From NCBI GenBank assembly GCA_003233475.1, contig QILU01000112.1, positions 1-11,619 of the forward strand: a DNA stretch of 11,619 bases. Reading direction: 5' to 3'. The DNA is from Ahrensia sp. (GTDB taxonomy: Bacteria; Pseudomonadota; Alphaproteobacteria; Rhizobiales; Rhizobiaceae). The notes below the pieces were generated by a model. It had not been told where the DNA came from, did no database searches, and saw nothing but the letters and a program-made list of their open reading frames with translations. The position numbers and the translations under genes were made by a program. Below, one piece after another: positions 6,062-11,619 of this stretch (positions within the stretch are counted from its first letter, which is position 1; every line of letters starts with the position of its first letter).

Positions 6062-7435
6062 TCAGGCCTGTTCAAACCCGCGGGACACTTCCCAATCGGT
6101 GACATTGCGGTCGTATTCTTCCTGCTCCCACCTGGCGGCTCGTACATAATGATCAATCACATCATCCCCAAATGCAGAACGCAACATGGAGGAATTATCA
6201 AGAATATCGGTGGCTGCGCGCAAGGTATTTGGAATTTCGCGAACGTTCTTATCGCCCCCATAGGCGTCGCCAACAAATTCCGGTTCCAGTTTAGTTTTGC
6301 CTTCAATGCCGGCAATTCCGGCGGCCAACTGGGCTGCAAAAGCCAGATAGGGATTTAGATCAGAACCCCCTACCCGGCATTCAATCCGAATGCCCTTGGA
6401 GCCTTCTCCGCAAACCCGGTAACCCGCCGTGCGATTGTCCATGCTCCAAATCGCTTTTGTCGGGGCAAAAGTTCCCGCCACAAAGCGTTTGTAGGAATTG
6501 ATATTGGGCGCGAGGAAACAGGTAATGTCACTGGCGTGCGTCAACAATCCGCCAACGTAATTTTGCATCAGTTTCGACATGCCATATTTAGCCTGGCTTT
6601 CAAAAAACAACGGCGTCTTGCCGTCCATGCTCCAAAGCGACTGATGCACATGAGAAGATGATCCGGCTGATTTATTTTCCCATTTCGCCATAAAAGTAAG
6701 CGCCCTCCCCTGTAGCCAGGCAATCTCCTTGCACCCGTTTTTAACAAGCACATGGTTGTCGGCGGAAGCCAGCGCATCATCGTATTTAACGTTTATTTCC
6801 TCCTGCCCCGCAGAGGCCTCGCCCTTTGAACATTCCACCGGAATACCCGCTCCATAAAGCCCGTTGCGAATCGCCTGCATCAATTCCTCTTCCTTGGTGG
6901 TTTGAAAAATATGATAATCTTCATTGTAAGCGCTGGAGAGTTGGATATCGCGATAACCCAGGGCGTTGGCCTCTTCATAACTGTCGTTGAACAGAAAAAA
7001 TTCCAACTCCGACGCCATCATCGGTTTCATGCCCATATCGGCCAGCCGGGCGATTTGCTTTTTCAATATTGCACGGGGGGAATGAGGCACGTCTTTATGG
7101 GTGTGGTGGTCCTGCACATCGCACAGCACCAGTGCCGTGTTTTCAAGCCAGGGAATATGGCGCAAAGTCGACATATCCGGCTTCATTACATAATCGCCAT
7201 ATCCTGTTTCCCAACTGGTGGATTTATAACCCTCAACCGACACCATCGCCGTGTCGGTGGCCAGTATGTAATTGCAGGAATGAGTTTCTTTGTGCGCTGT
7301 TTCCAAAAAATTGGAAACATGAAAGCGCTTGCCCATCAACCGCCCTTGCATATCCACCTGCACCGCAAGAACAGTGTCTATTTCACCGCTTTTTGCAGCT
7401 TTCTTTAGATCGTCAAAAGTTAAATTACCAGCCAT
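6062..7435 (-). CDS. Glutamine synthetase family protein, PuuA-like gamma-glutamyl-amine ligase
   Basis: This is a 457-residue ATP-dependent amide ligase. Glutamine synthetase motifs appear in order: a beta-grasp N-terminus, ASELEFFLF (141-149, metal-binding Glu143/Glu145), GEASAGQEEINV (205-216), SSSHVHQSLW (259-268, His262), NINSYKRFVAGTFAPT (311-326) and NRTAGYRVCGEGSKGIRIECRVGGSDLNPYL (334-364). The overall pattern resembles the PuuA/GMAS group that couples glutamate to an amine rather than ammonia; no adenylylation-loop tyrosine motif is seen. The ATG at 7435 is preferred because AGGTGG lies 8 bases upstream. A GTG at 7447 has no such site. It heads the operon with aldehyde and alcohol dehydrogenases, as expected for a pathway that protects an amine as a glutamyl amide. 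A canonical PuuD hydrolase is not in the window. Confidence 0.9.
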   Translation of the reverse strand: MAGNLTFDDLKKAAKSGEIDTVLAVQVDMQGRLMGKRFHVSNFLETAHKETHSCNYILATDTAMVSVEGYKSTSWETGYGDYVMKPDMSTLRHIPWLENTALVLCDVQDHHTHKDVPHSPRAILKKQIARLADMGMKPMMASELEFFLFNDSYEEANALGYRDIQLSSAYNEDYHIFQTTKEEELMQAIRNGLYGAGIPVECSKGEASAGQEEINVKYDDALASADNHVLVKNGCKEIAWLQGRALTFMAKWENKSAGSSSHVHQSLWSMDGKTPLFFESQAKYGMSKLMQNYVGGLLTHASDITCFLAPNINSYKRFVAGTFAPTKAIWSMDNRTAGYRVCGEGSKGIRIECRVGGSDLNPYLAFAAQLAAGIAGIEGKTKLEPEFVGDAYGGDKNVREIPNTLRAATDILDNSSMLRSAFGDDVIDHYVRAARWEQEEYDRNVTDWEVSRGFEQA

Positions 7436-7471
7436 AAACGCATCCACCTAAAATGTTATTTTCAAAGTATC

Positions 7472-7508
7472 GCAACCCGCAAATGCTGTGGGCTGCAATG
7501 ATATTATA
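7472..7508 (-). promoter_or_regulatory. Candidate promoter -10 and imperfect inverted repeat upstream of the glutamine synthetase-like operon
   Basis: On the minus strand a consensus TATAAT lies at 7508-7503, directly next to the stop of the upstream small ORF. No good -35 is visible 16-18 bases further up. Just downstream, at 7496-7472, GCAGCCCACA and TGCGGGTTGC form an imperfect inverted repeat of 8/10 matching bases around a 5-base loop (one mismatch becomes a G-U pair in RNA). It would start at or next to the transcription start, the place for a repressor site or a leader hairpin. It lacks a T-run, so it is not a simple terminator. Confidence 0.4.
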
Positions 7509-7751
7509 CTACTCAACCGCAGCGATAAGGGCGACCCGCTTTTCCATTATCTCACTATAGTCCTCATGTTCGCAGACAAGCACAATCCCAGAGCGACCAT
7601 CTCGATTAATAACCTCAACTGAAAGGGTTTCTTCAACGTTTAATAATGATTGCTGCTTATGTCCGTTCAACCACTCAATCCCTAAAGCCAGAAGATTGGA
7701 CAGCTTGACTATTCCTGTCAATTGATTCAACCCCCAGTAATCGCTATTCAT
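7509..7751 (-). CDS. Unrecognised small protein, 80 residues
   Basis: This ATG-started ORF encodes an 80-residue soluble protein with no signal peptide or membrane span. It has a helical, leucine-rich first half (LTGIVKLSNLLALGIEWLNG) and a second half that alternates like beta strands (TLSVEVINRDGRSGIVLVCEHEDY). I do not recognise a family. No clear ribosome site precedes the ATG. The gene lies between the glutamine synthetase operon (73 bases downstream, same strand) and a divergent DUF2306 gene whose start is 30 bases away. It could be a real orphan gene, possibly co-transcribed with the operon, or a chance ORF. The sensible amino-acid pattern makes me lean slightly to real. Confidence 0.45.
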   Translation of the reverse strand: MNSDYWGLNQLTGIVKLSNLLALGIEWLNGHKQQSLLNVEETLSVEVINRDGRSGIVLVCEHEDYSEIMEKRVALIAAVE

Positions 7752-7781
7752 TTTATACAGAGATTGAACAGGCTAATTTTC

Positions 7782-8396
7782 ATGGCTCAAAATAAATTAT
7801 TTTTATGGACGATATTCATCAGCAGCTTTGCCGTTGCACTTGTCTCGCTGCGTTTTATTCCGCTGCAACTGGAGTTGGCTTTCCCATCCATGGTGCACCA
7901 GATTGCAAACGCAAAAAATCTGTTCCTACTTCATATCGCAGCCTCTCCGATTGCTCTTGCCCTCGGCGCCTATCAGTTTTTTCCGAATATGCGAAAACGC
8001 CACCTCACCGCGCATCGCTGGGTTGGGCGCTTGTATGTTTTAACTGTCGTAATTGGCGGTATTTCCGGGTTTTTAATTGCCTTTGAAATTGAAGGTTTGA
8101 TTGGAACTGCAGGCTTCGCCGCATTAGCCCTTCTTTGGATATTCACCACCGTGCAGGCCGTGATTAAAGCACGAGCAAAACAAATAGCCGATCACCGAAT
8201 TTGGATGATCCGCTCATTCGCATTGACCTTTGCAGCCGTCACCTTGCGGTTACAACTCGCCATCTTCACACTGTTTGATATGCCCTATGAGCAGGTCTAT
8301 ATGTTTCTGGCCTGGTCCTGTTGGGTGCCAAACCTGCTGTTTGCAATGTGGTGGGTTTCCAAAAACCCGCGCCCACCGGTGCTTAAAGCCAATTAA
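7782..8396 (+). CDS. DUF2306 family membrane protein
   Basis: This is a 204-residue integral membrane protein of unknown function. Six hydrophobic segments can be seen at about 5-25, 46-67, 80-101, 108-128, 140-163 and 173-192. Conserved family features are His51 in LLHIAASPIALALGAYQF, the HRWVGRLYV box (78-86), ADHRIWMIRSFALTFAAVTLR (137-156) and the terminal WSCWVPNLL motif. The buried histidines have suggested cofactor or metal binding to others, but no activity is established to my knowledge. I take the ATG at 7782 (weak AGG 9 bases upstream) rather than an in-frame TTG at 7722, because the extra residues would add a hydrophilic leader not seen in the family and overlap the divergent small gene. 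It converges on the DUF4105 gene with 10 bases between stops. Confidence 0.82.
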   Translation: MAQNKLFLWTIFISSFAVALVSLRFIPLQLELAFPSMVHQIANAKNLFLLHIAASPIALALGAYQFFPNMRKRHLTAHRWVGRLYVLTVVIGGISGFLIAFEIEGLIGTAGFAALALLWIFTTVQAVIKARAKQIADHRIWMIRSFALTFAAVTLRLQLAIFTLFDMPYEQVYMFLAWSCWVPNLLFAMWWVSKNPRPPVLKAN

Positions 8397-8406
8397 ACAC
8401 CTTGGC

Positions 8407-9255
8407 TCAATCAACCGGACGAAGGGTTAAGTGGCTTCGTATTGCCGCAGAAAAATCATCATTCGGCCCCGTCGCCTGCGCCATTTTTGTAATATCAAAA
8501 TGCTCGCGCGCCGCCTCATAATCCAGATGGGTATCGATGATGTTGAGACGATGGGCAATCTTATCCAGACTTTCGGGCAACAGATATCTGAAGTTCCACT
8601 TTGGAATAGGCTTGTTGGAAAACCGCCTTGCGTGTTTGATAATGTTGGTGGTGCAATTGTTCCACAACGTGTTGTAAAATTCGGGTTCTTTGCCCAACTT
8701 GTCGGCCCGTTTCAACACATCAACAAAGACCTGCCGCATCAGAATTTTTTCAGTTTGTACCGGAAACAAACGCACCGTGTATTTTGCGCAATTGGTTCGT
8801 ACCCGAATAACATCCGTTTCACTGGCCAGGACATACATAATTTCAAATTGGCGCACAAAGGCTTTGAACGCTGAAAATCGCTGGCCTTTTTTGCGCCGAA
8901 TTTCAATCGACACAGCGATATAACTGCCATCCTCCAGACCAAAAGAAATAAACGCGTGGGCAGCTCCCGGGCCACCAAAAGGTGAAATAACCAGCCATGC
9001 GGAATTGATATCGTTCAGATCAATTTCCTTATCAAAATATTGCAAATCATAATCACGGGTTGTCCGGTAATGGATATCGCGGATGTTTGTCATCTTCACC
9101 CGATCATCACTGAGAAACTCAACGCTGGGCATGATCACCTGGTCCGGTGACCAGTTTCGTTTAAGAGAAGGTTTTGTAACCAGCAGAAAAACTGCGACAC
9201 CAAGCCCGGCGAGCACAAACAATGTCGCCAGAATTGCAACCAATATCCCGCTCAT
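8407..9255 (-). CDS. Membrane-anchored DUF4105 (Lnb N-terminal-like) protein
   Basis: The protein has 282 residues: one N-terminal membrane span (about 4-26, ILVAILATLFVLAGLGVAVFLLV), then a soluble domain outside the membrane. The DUF4105 landmarks are GGPGAAHAFISFGLEDGSYIAVSIEIRR (94-121, His100) and YNTLWNNCTTNIIKH (194-208, Cys201). By analogy with the Lnb lipoprotein acyltransferase, which has a papain-like domain of this type, His100 and Cys201 are the likely catalytic pair. Unlike Lnb, no multi-span C-terminal membrane domain follows, so acyltransferase, protease or amidase activity are all open. GGGAGGG sits 5 bases upstream of the ATG, a very strong ribosome site. It follows the YeeE/YedE gene by 91 bases on the same strand, and a promoter-like stretch in that gap suggests it can be expressed alone. 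Confidence 0.85.
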   Translation of the reverse strand: MSGILVAILATLFVLAGLGVAVFLLVTKPSLKRNWSPDQVIMPSVEFLSDDRVKMTNIRDIHYRTTRDYDLQYFDKEIDLNDINSAWLVISPFGGPGAAHAFISFGLEDGSYIAVSIEIRRKKGQRFSAFKAFVRQFEIMYVLASETDVIRVRTNCAKYTVRLFPVQTEKILMRQVFVDVLKRADKLGKEPEFYNTLWNNCTTNIIKHARRFSNKPIPKWNFRYLLPESLDKIAHRLNIIDTHLDYEAAREHFDITKMAQATGPNDDFSAAIRSHLTLRPVD

Positions 9256-9282
9256 AAATGCCCTCCCGACATATCTCCACCC

Positions 9283-9325
9283 AGTCTGAAAAGACTATAA
9301 TACACATTGGTCAAAGGGTGCAAAA
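9283..9325 (-). promoter_or_regulatory. Possible promoter with small hairpin upstream of the DUF4105 gene
   Basis: In the 91-base gap between the YeeE/YedE stop and the DUF4105 start, the minus strand reads TTTTGC, 17 bases, then TATTAT, a moderate sigma70-like match. Shortly after it a perfect 5-bp stem (AGTCT/AGACT, 9283-9296) with a 4-base loop occurs in the would-be leader. The hairpin is too weak for a terminator. Both calls are tentative. Confidence 0.28.
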
Positions 9326-9346
9326 GATGTGGTGCAAGCCCTTGGG

Positions 9347-10522
9347 TCAAAGCCCCAATTTTGGTTTGCCGAATGCCATAAGCGTGCTTCCTGCAAAGGC
9401 GAATATTGCCCAAAACCAACCGTGCAAACTGCCCGATACGAGGCCCGCAAGATAAGCGCCAATATTGCAACCTGAGGCCAGCCTTGCGCCATATCCCATC
9501 AACAACCCGCCAACAATTGCCGTGGCCAGCCCTTTCCAGCCAATATTCAATACCGGCTTGAACCGCCCGGCCAACCCCGCCGCAATCATGGCTCCAAGAA
9601 TAATACTGAGATTCATCAACGAAGTGGATTGGGCAAAAATGCTTTGGCTGACATTCATTTTTCCATGCCAGAATGTGGCTATACTCATATCCGCGCCCAA
9701 CATTGCAGCTATTTTACCGCCCCAAAAAGCAAACCCGGAGGTAATGCCCCAAGGCCGACCAAGGGTCAAAATTGTTCCGATACTCACCACAACCAGCGCC
9801 AGCGCCCCAAGCCAGGGCGACCACGGGCCTGTTAAAATATTGCCGGTTCTTCGCGGAACTTCCAACTCTCCATGGGCCGATTTTTCGCGCCTAATACTCC
9901 ACCAGACCACTGCACCCACAAACATAACTATCAAAGCAAAAGCCACACCTGGGCCAAAATTTTGAACCGTAGAAAAAGCTTTGAAACGCGGCAGCCCGTT
10001 CCAATAATTCAAATGGGCCGTACCAAACAAGGAACCTGCAACAAAGGCCGCAAGGGTTATCGCCATTCGGGTGCTCCCACCTCCGGTGACAAACAACGTG
10101 CCGGAAGCACATCCGCGTCCCAATTGCATACCCGCACCAAAGATGAACGCTCCAACGGCAGAGCCGACCCCAAAGGGAAATACAAATGCCCCATTGCGAA
10201 GCCCCCATTCGCTGCCATAGGCAATCAACGGGTAGGACAGCGCGCAGGCAACTAATATCAACAACATCTGGGCGCGTATCCCAACCCCGCGCCTTTCAAC
10301 CATGATACGACGCCATGCAGCAGTGAACCCGAAAGAAGCATGATAGAGTGAAAATCCGGCAAACAGGCCAATCATGGCCGCAATCACATAGCGCCATCCG
10401 CCATAGGGAAAGACCAGCCAGCAAAGGGCTGCAAATGCCACAACCCCGACAATTATCGGCAGGGGTGGTGGAATAACATGGTTGCCCGCTGCGCTGGAAA
10501 TGGCTGGAGACGATACGCTCAT
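9347..10522 (-). CDS. YeeE/YedE family sulfur (thiosulfate) transporter-like membrane protein
   Basis: This is a 391-residue polytopic protein with about ten hydrophobic segments and the internal two-fold pattern of the family. Each half carries a conserved glycine-rich cysteine motif: GAGMQLGRGCASGTLFVTGGG (129-149, Cys138) and GYGARLASGCNIGAYLAGL (343-361, Cys352). In the thiosulfate importer TsuA (YeeE) such cysteines pass thiosulfate through the membrane by transient hydrogen bonds. Both are kept here, so transport of thiosulfate or a similar sulfur species is likely. The usual partner TsuB/TusA-like protein is not adjacent. Instead a secreted rhodanese lies 39 bases upstream on the same strand. 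The ATG at 10522 has only a weak GATGAG ribosome site. Confidence 0.88.
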   Translation of the reverse strand: MSVSSPAISSAAGNHVIPPPLPIIVGVVAFAALCWLVFPYGGWRYVIAAMIGLFAGFSLYHASFGFTAAWRRIMVERRGVGIRAQMLLILVACALSYPLIAYGSEWGLRNGAFVFPFGVGSAVGAFIFGAGMQLGRGCASGTLFVTGGGSTRMAITLAAFVAGSLFGTAHLNYWNGLPRFKAFSTVQNFGPGVAFALIVMFVGAVVWWSIRREKSAHGELEVPRRTGNILTGPWSPWLGALALVVVSIGTILTLGRPWGITSGFAFWGGKIAAMLGADMSIATFWHGKMNVSQSIFAQSTSLMNLSIILGAMIAAGLAGRFKPVLNIGWKGLATAIVGGLLMGYGARLASGCNIGAYLAGLVSGSLHGWFWAIFAFAGSTLMAFGKPKLGL

Positions 10523-10561
10523 GTTTTTCTCATCGTTAAACCAAAGTTCGAATGTGGCTTA

Positions 10562-10999
10562 TCAGCCCGGATTTTTAACCGGCAGTTTGGCGGCAAGCCA
10601 GCCCGGCCCGCGCTGCGAACCATACATCCCCTCTGCGACATTTATAATACCGGTATATCCACGGGCCTCCAACTGTTCGCTTAACCAGGTCGAACGGGCG
10701 CCTGTTGCGCATATCAGCGCAACTTTTGCATTCTTATCTCCCTTGGTAAGTTTGCCAAGTCTATCAAGAAACCCCTCCACATGCATGGAAATTGCGTAAG
10801 CAGAGGCTGGGATTCCATCCTGTTTCCACTCATCAGGACGGCGAATATCCACCAGCAATATCTTTCCGCTCTGGGAAAGTTCAGAGGCATCTTTAACGGA
10901 CATAAACTCAGCCCCGTGGGCGAGTGCAAACATCCCGAAGGAGATAAACAATGCCAGAGTTGCAGGCGCTACTTTCAGAAAATAATTTACAGTTTTCAA
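10562..10999 (-). CDS. Exported single-domain rhodanese (sulfurtransferase)
   Basis: Starting from a TTG at 10999 the product has 145 residues with a textbook signal peptide: MKTVNYFLK, a hydrophobic core (VAPATLALFISFGMFAL) and an AHGA cleavage site. The mature part is one rhodanese domain with VDIRRPDEW, and the active-site loop CATGARS (Cys97), matching the CxxGxRS consensus. It should carry persulfide sulfur in the periplasm. The TTG is chosen because GAGG lies 9 bases upstream and the product starts directly as a signal peptide. The longest frame begins at a GTG at 11044, which overlaps the DUF302 gene by 20 bases and spoils the signal peptide. The gene lies between DUF302 (25-base gap) and YeeE/YedE (39-base gap), suggesting that it takes sulfur from or prepares it for the transporter. 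Confidence 0.88.
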   Translation of the reverse strand: MKTVNYFLKVAPATLALFISFGMFALAHGAEFMSVKDASELSQSGKILLVDIRRPDEWKQDGIPASAYAISMHVEGFLDRLGKLTKGDKNAKVALICATGARSTWLSEQLEARGYTGIINVAEGMYGSQRGPGWLAAKLPVKNPG

Positions 11000-11024
11000 C
11001 TTCAAGTTCCTCGTTATTGGTGGG

Positions 11025-11471
11025 TTAGTTGGCGACCGCAGCACCAGTTAGCTTTTTCAATGCACCGGCCATCACCTTTAACGCCTTTATATCCGCAGGC
11101 ACTGAATAAGTCTGAGCCAGTTCGGACGGATTGTGATAGGCAACTACAGTTTTTCCGTCATCACCTTGATAAACCACCACGCGAATTGGCAAATCAAGGC
11201 CAGCCGCCGGGTTTTTCTGCATAATCGGTGTACCGATTTTAGGGTTGCCAAACACCAGCATTTCGGTCGGAACCATCTCCGCCCCAATGGACTTGGCCGC
11301 TTTCGTATGGTTCACCCGAGCAATCACCTTAGCACCGGCTTTTTCCACCGCAGCGACCAATCGATCCATTGTAACCGCAACAGTATGGGGGCTTGTTTTG
11401 GTGATTAGTTCCGAGGCAAATCCAGTCGTCGTGGTCAGGCAAATCGCAGCTGCAAGAATAAGTTTTTTCAT
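11025..11471 (-). CDS. Secreted DUF302 family protein
   Basis: This is a 148-residue protein with a clear Sec signal peptide (MKKLILAAAICLTTTTGFA, cleavage after about residue 19). The mature DUF302 domain carries TVAVTMDRLVAAVEKAGAKVIARVNHTKAA, the TEMLVFGNPKIGTPIMQ stretch, LPIRVVVYQGDDGKTVVAY, and a C-terminal helix. The function of DUF302 is not known. It often occurs beside sulfur-handling genes, and the two downstream genes here (rhodanese, YeeE/YedE) fit that. GGAG lies 7 bases before the ATG, a good ribosome site. It is the first clear gene of the cluster; no strong promoter is obvious in the 60 bases before it. Confidence 0.88.
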   Translation of the reverse strand: MKKLILAAAICLTTTTGFASELITKTSPHTVAVTMDRLVAAVEKAGAKVIARVNHTKAAKSIGAEMVPTEMLVFGNPKIGTPIMQKNPAAGLDLPIRVVVYQGDDGKTVVAYHNPSELAQTYSVPADIKALKVMAGALKKLTGAAVAN

Positions 11472-11531
11472 AAGGTTTCTCCGGGGTGAAGGGGTGTAAA
11501 AAATTAGAGCACAATGAAGACGTAAAAAGCT

Positions 11532-11618
11532 TTATCGCGCAGGCAAAACATAGAACCAATATCGTGCCCGAACTAAGGCCGCGACCGGGTAAACTTCAAC
11601 TGAATTTGTCGTGAAAGC
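11532..11618 (-). CDS. Possible C-terminal end of an upstream gene (cut by window edge)
   Basis: One minus-strand frame is open from the window edge to a TAA at 11534-11532, giving 28 codons that end in VRARYWFYVLPAR. The other two minus frames stop sooner. If real, the stop is 60 bases before the DUF302 start on the same strand, and the gene could head the sulfur cluster. The fragment is too short to identify and may be chance. Confidence 0.25.
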   Translation of the reverse strand, partial: AFTTNSVEVYPVAALVRARYWFYVLPAR

Positions 11619-11619
11619 T

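Noticed and set aside
6902..7408. 168-codon plus-strand ORF opposite the glutamine synthetase-like gene
   Set aside because: It is antisense to a conserved coding region with all its motifs; no independent support.
639..7435. A single aromatic-amine pathway joining LigAB with the glutamine synthetase-like operon, as in aniline degradation
   Set aside because: Aniline-type clusters need a Rieske dioxygenase and amidotransferase-like partner, which are absent. The two units are on opposite strands, separated by an independent TetR/desaturase unit.
6062..7435. Primary nitrogen-assimilating glutamine synthetase (glnA)
   Set aside because: The context with two dehydrogenases, PuuA-like motif spacing and the absence of glnB and of the adenylylation-loop motif argue for a gamma-glutamyl-amine ligase.
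9465..9965. 166-codon plus-strand ORF opposite the YeeE/YedE gene
   Set aside because: It is a reverse-frame shadow of a membrane protein; no ribosome site or family pattern.
11472..11531. Promoter for the DUF302 cluster
   Set aside because: TTTACG and TCTAAT hexamers exist on the minus strand, but their spacing of about 12 bases is too short for a sigma70 promoter.

Overview
The window looks like a stretch of chromosome from a medium-GC alphaproteobacterium with a broad catabolic repertoire. The evidence is protein-level resemblance only: a LigA/LigB protocatechuate 4,5-dioxygenase pair close to the sphingomonad enzymes, a multi-span membrane sensor of the kind that heads alphaproteobacterial histidine kinases, a PuuA-type glutamine synthetase, and a DUF4105 protein. 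I see no rRNA, tRNA, CRISPR array, insertion sequence or phage gene. Genes are densely packed and no gene-free stretch exceeds 300 bases.

Layout. (1) 1-489, minus: N-terminal part of a membrane sensor protein, probably a histidine kinase, cut by the window edge. (2) 639-1900, plus: ligA and ligB, the two subunits of an extradiol ring-cleavage dioxygenase, possibly preceded by a short coupled ORF (533-637). (3) 1954-2550, minus: a TetR-family regulator, divergent from 2641-3507, plus: a membrane fatty acid hydroxylase/sterol desaturase family protein. The gap between them holds an 18-bp perfect-arm operator (2591-2608) in the spacer of a good sigma70-like tetR promoter, and a 16-bp AT-rich palindrome. 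(4) 7435-3508, minus: a tight three-gene operon of PuuA-like glutamine synthetase, aldehyde dehydrogenase and iron-containing alcohol dehydrogenase. (5) 7751-7509, minus: an unrecognised 80-residue ORF, divergent from a DUF2306 membrane protein (7782-8396, plus). (6) 9255-8407, minus: a membrane-anchored DUF4105 (Lnb N-terminal-like) protein. (7) 11471-9347, minus: a sulfur-type cluster of secreted DUF302 protein, exported single-domain rhodanese and a YeeE/YedE membrane protein. (8) 11618-11532, minus: possibly the last 28 codons of another gene.

How they work together. The GS/ALDH/Fe-ADH operon is best read as a gamma-glutamylation route for an amine carrying a hydroxyl group, such as an amino alcohol. 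The synthetase would mask the amine as a gamma-glutamyl amide, the iron dehydrogenase would oxidise the alcohol to an aldehyde, and the aldehyde dehydrogenase would oxidise that to the acid. Neither the hydrolase that would release glutamate nor a transporter is in the window. LigAB would open a catechol-type ring, but the downstream lig genes are absent here. The DUF302-rhodanese-YeeE/YedE set would handle reduced sulfur in the periplasm and import it. The TetR/desaturase pair looks self-contained and autoregulated.

The most checkable observations are the tetR/desaturase operator architecture, the predicted glutamylation pathway and the inverted repeat next to its promoter, the orphan LigAB pair, and several start-site corrections (ligA at 639, the synthetase at 7435, the rhodanese at a TTG at 10999, tetR at 2550). 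I found no clearly new biological system.
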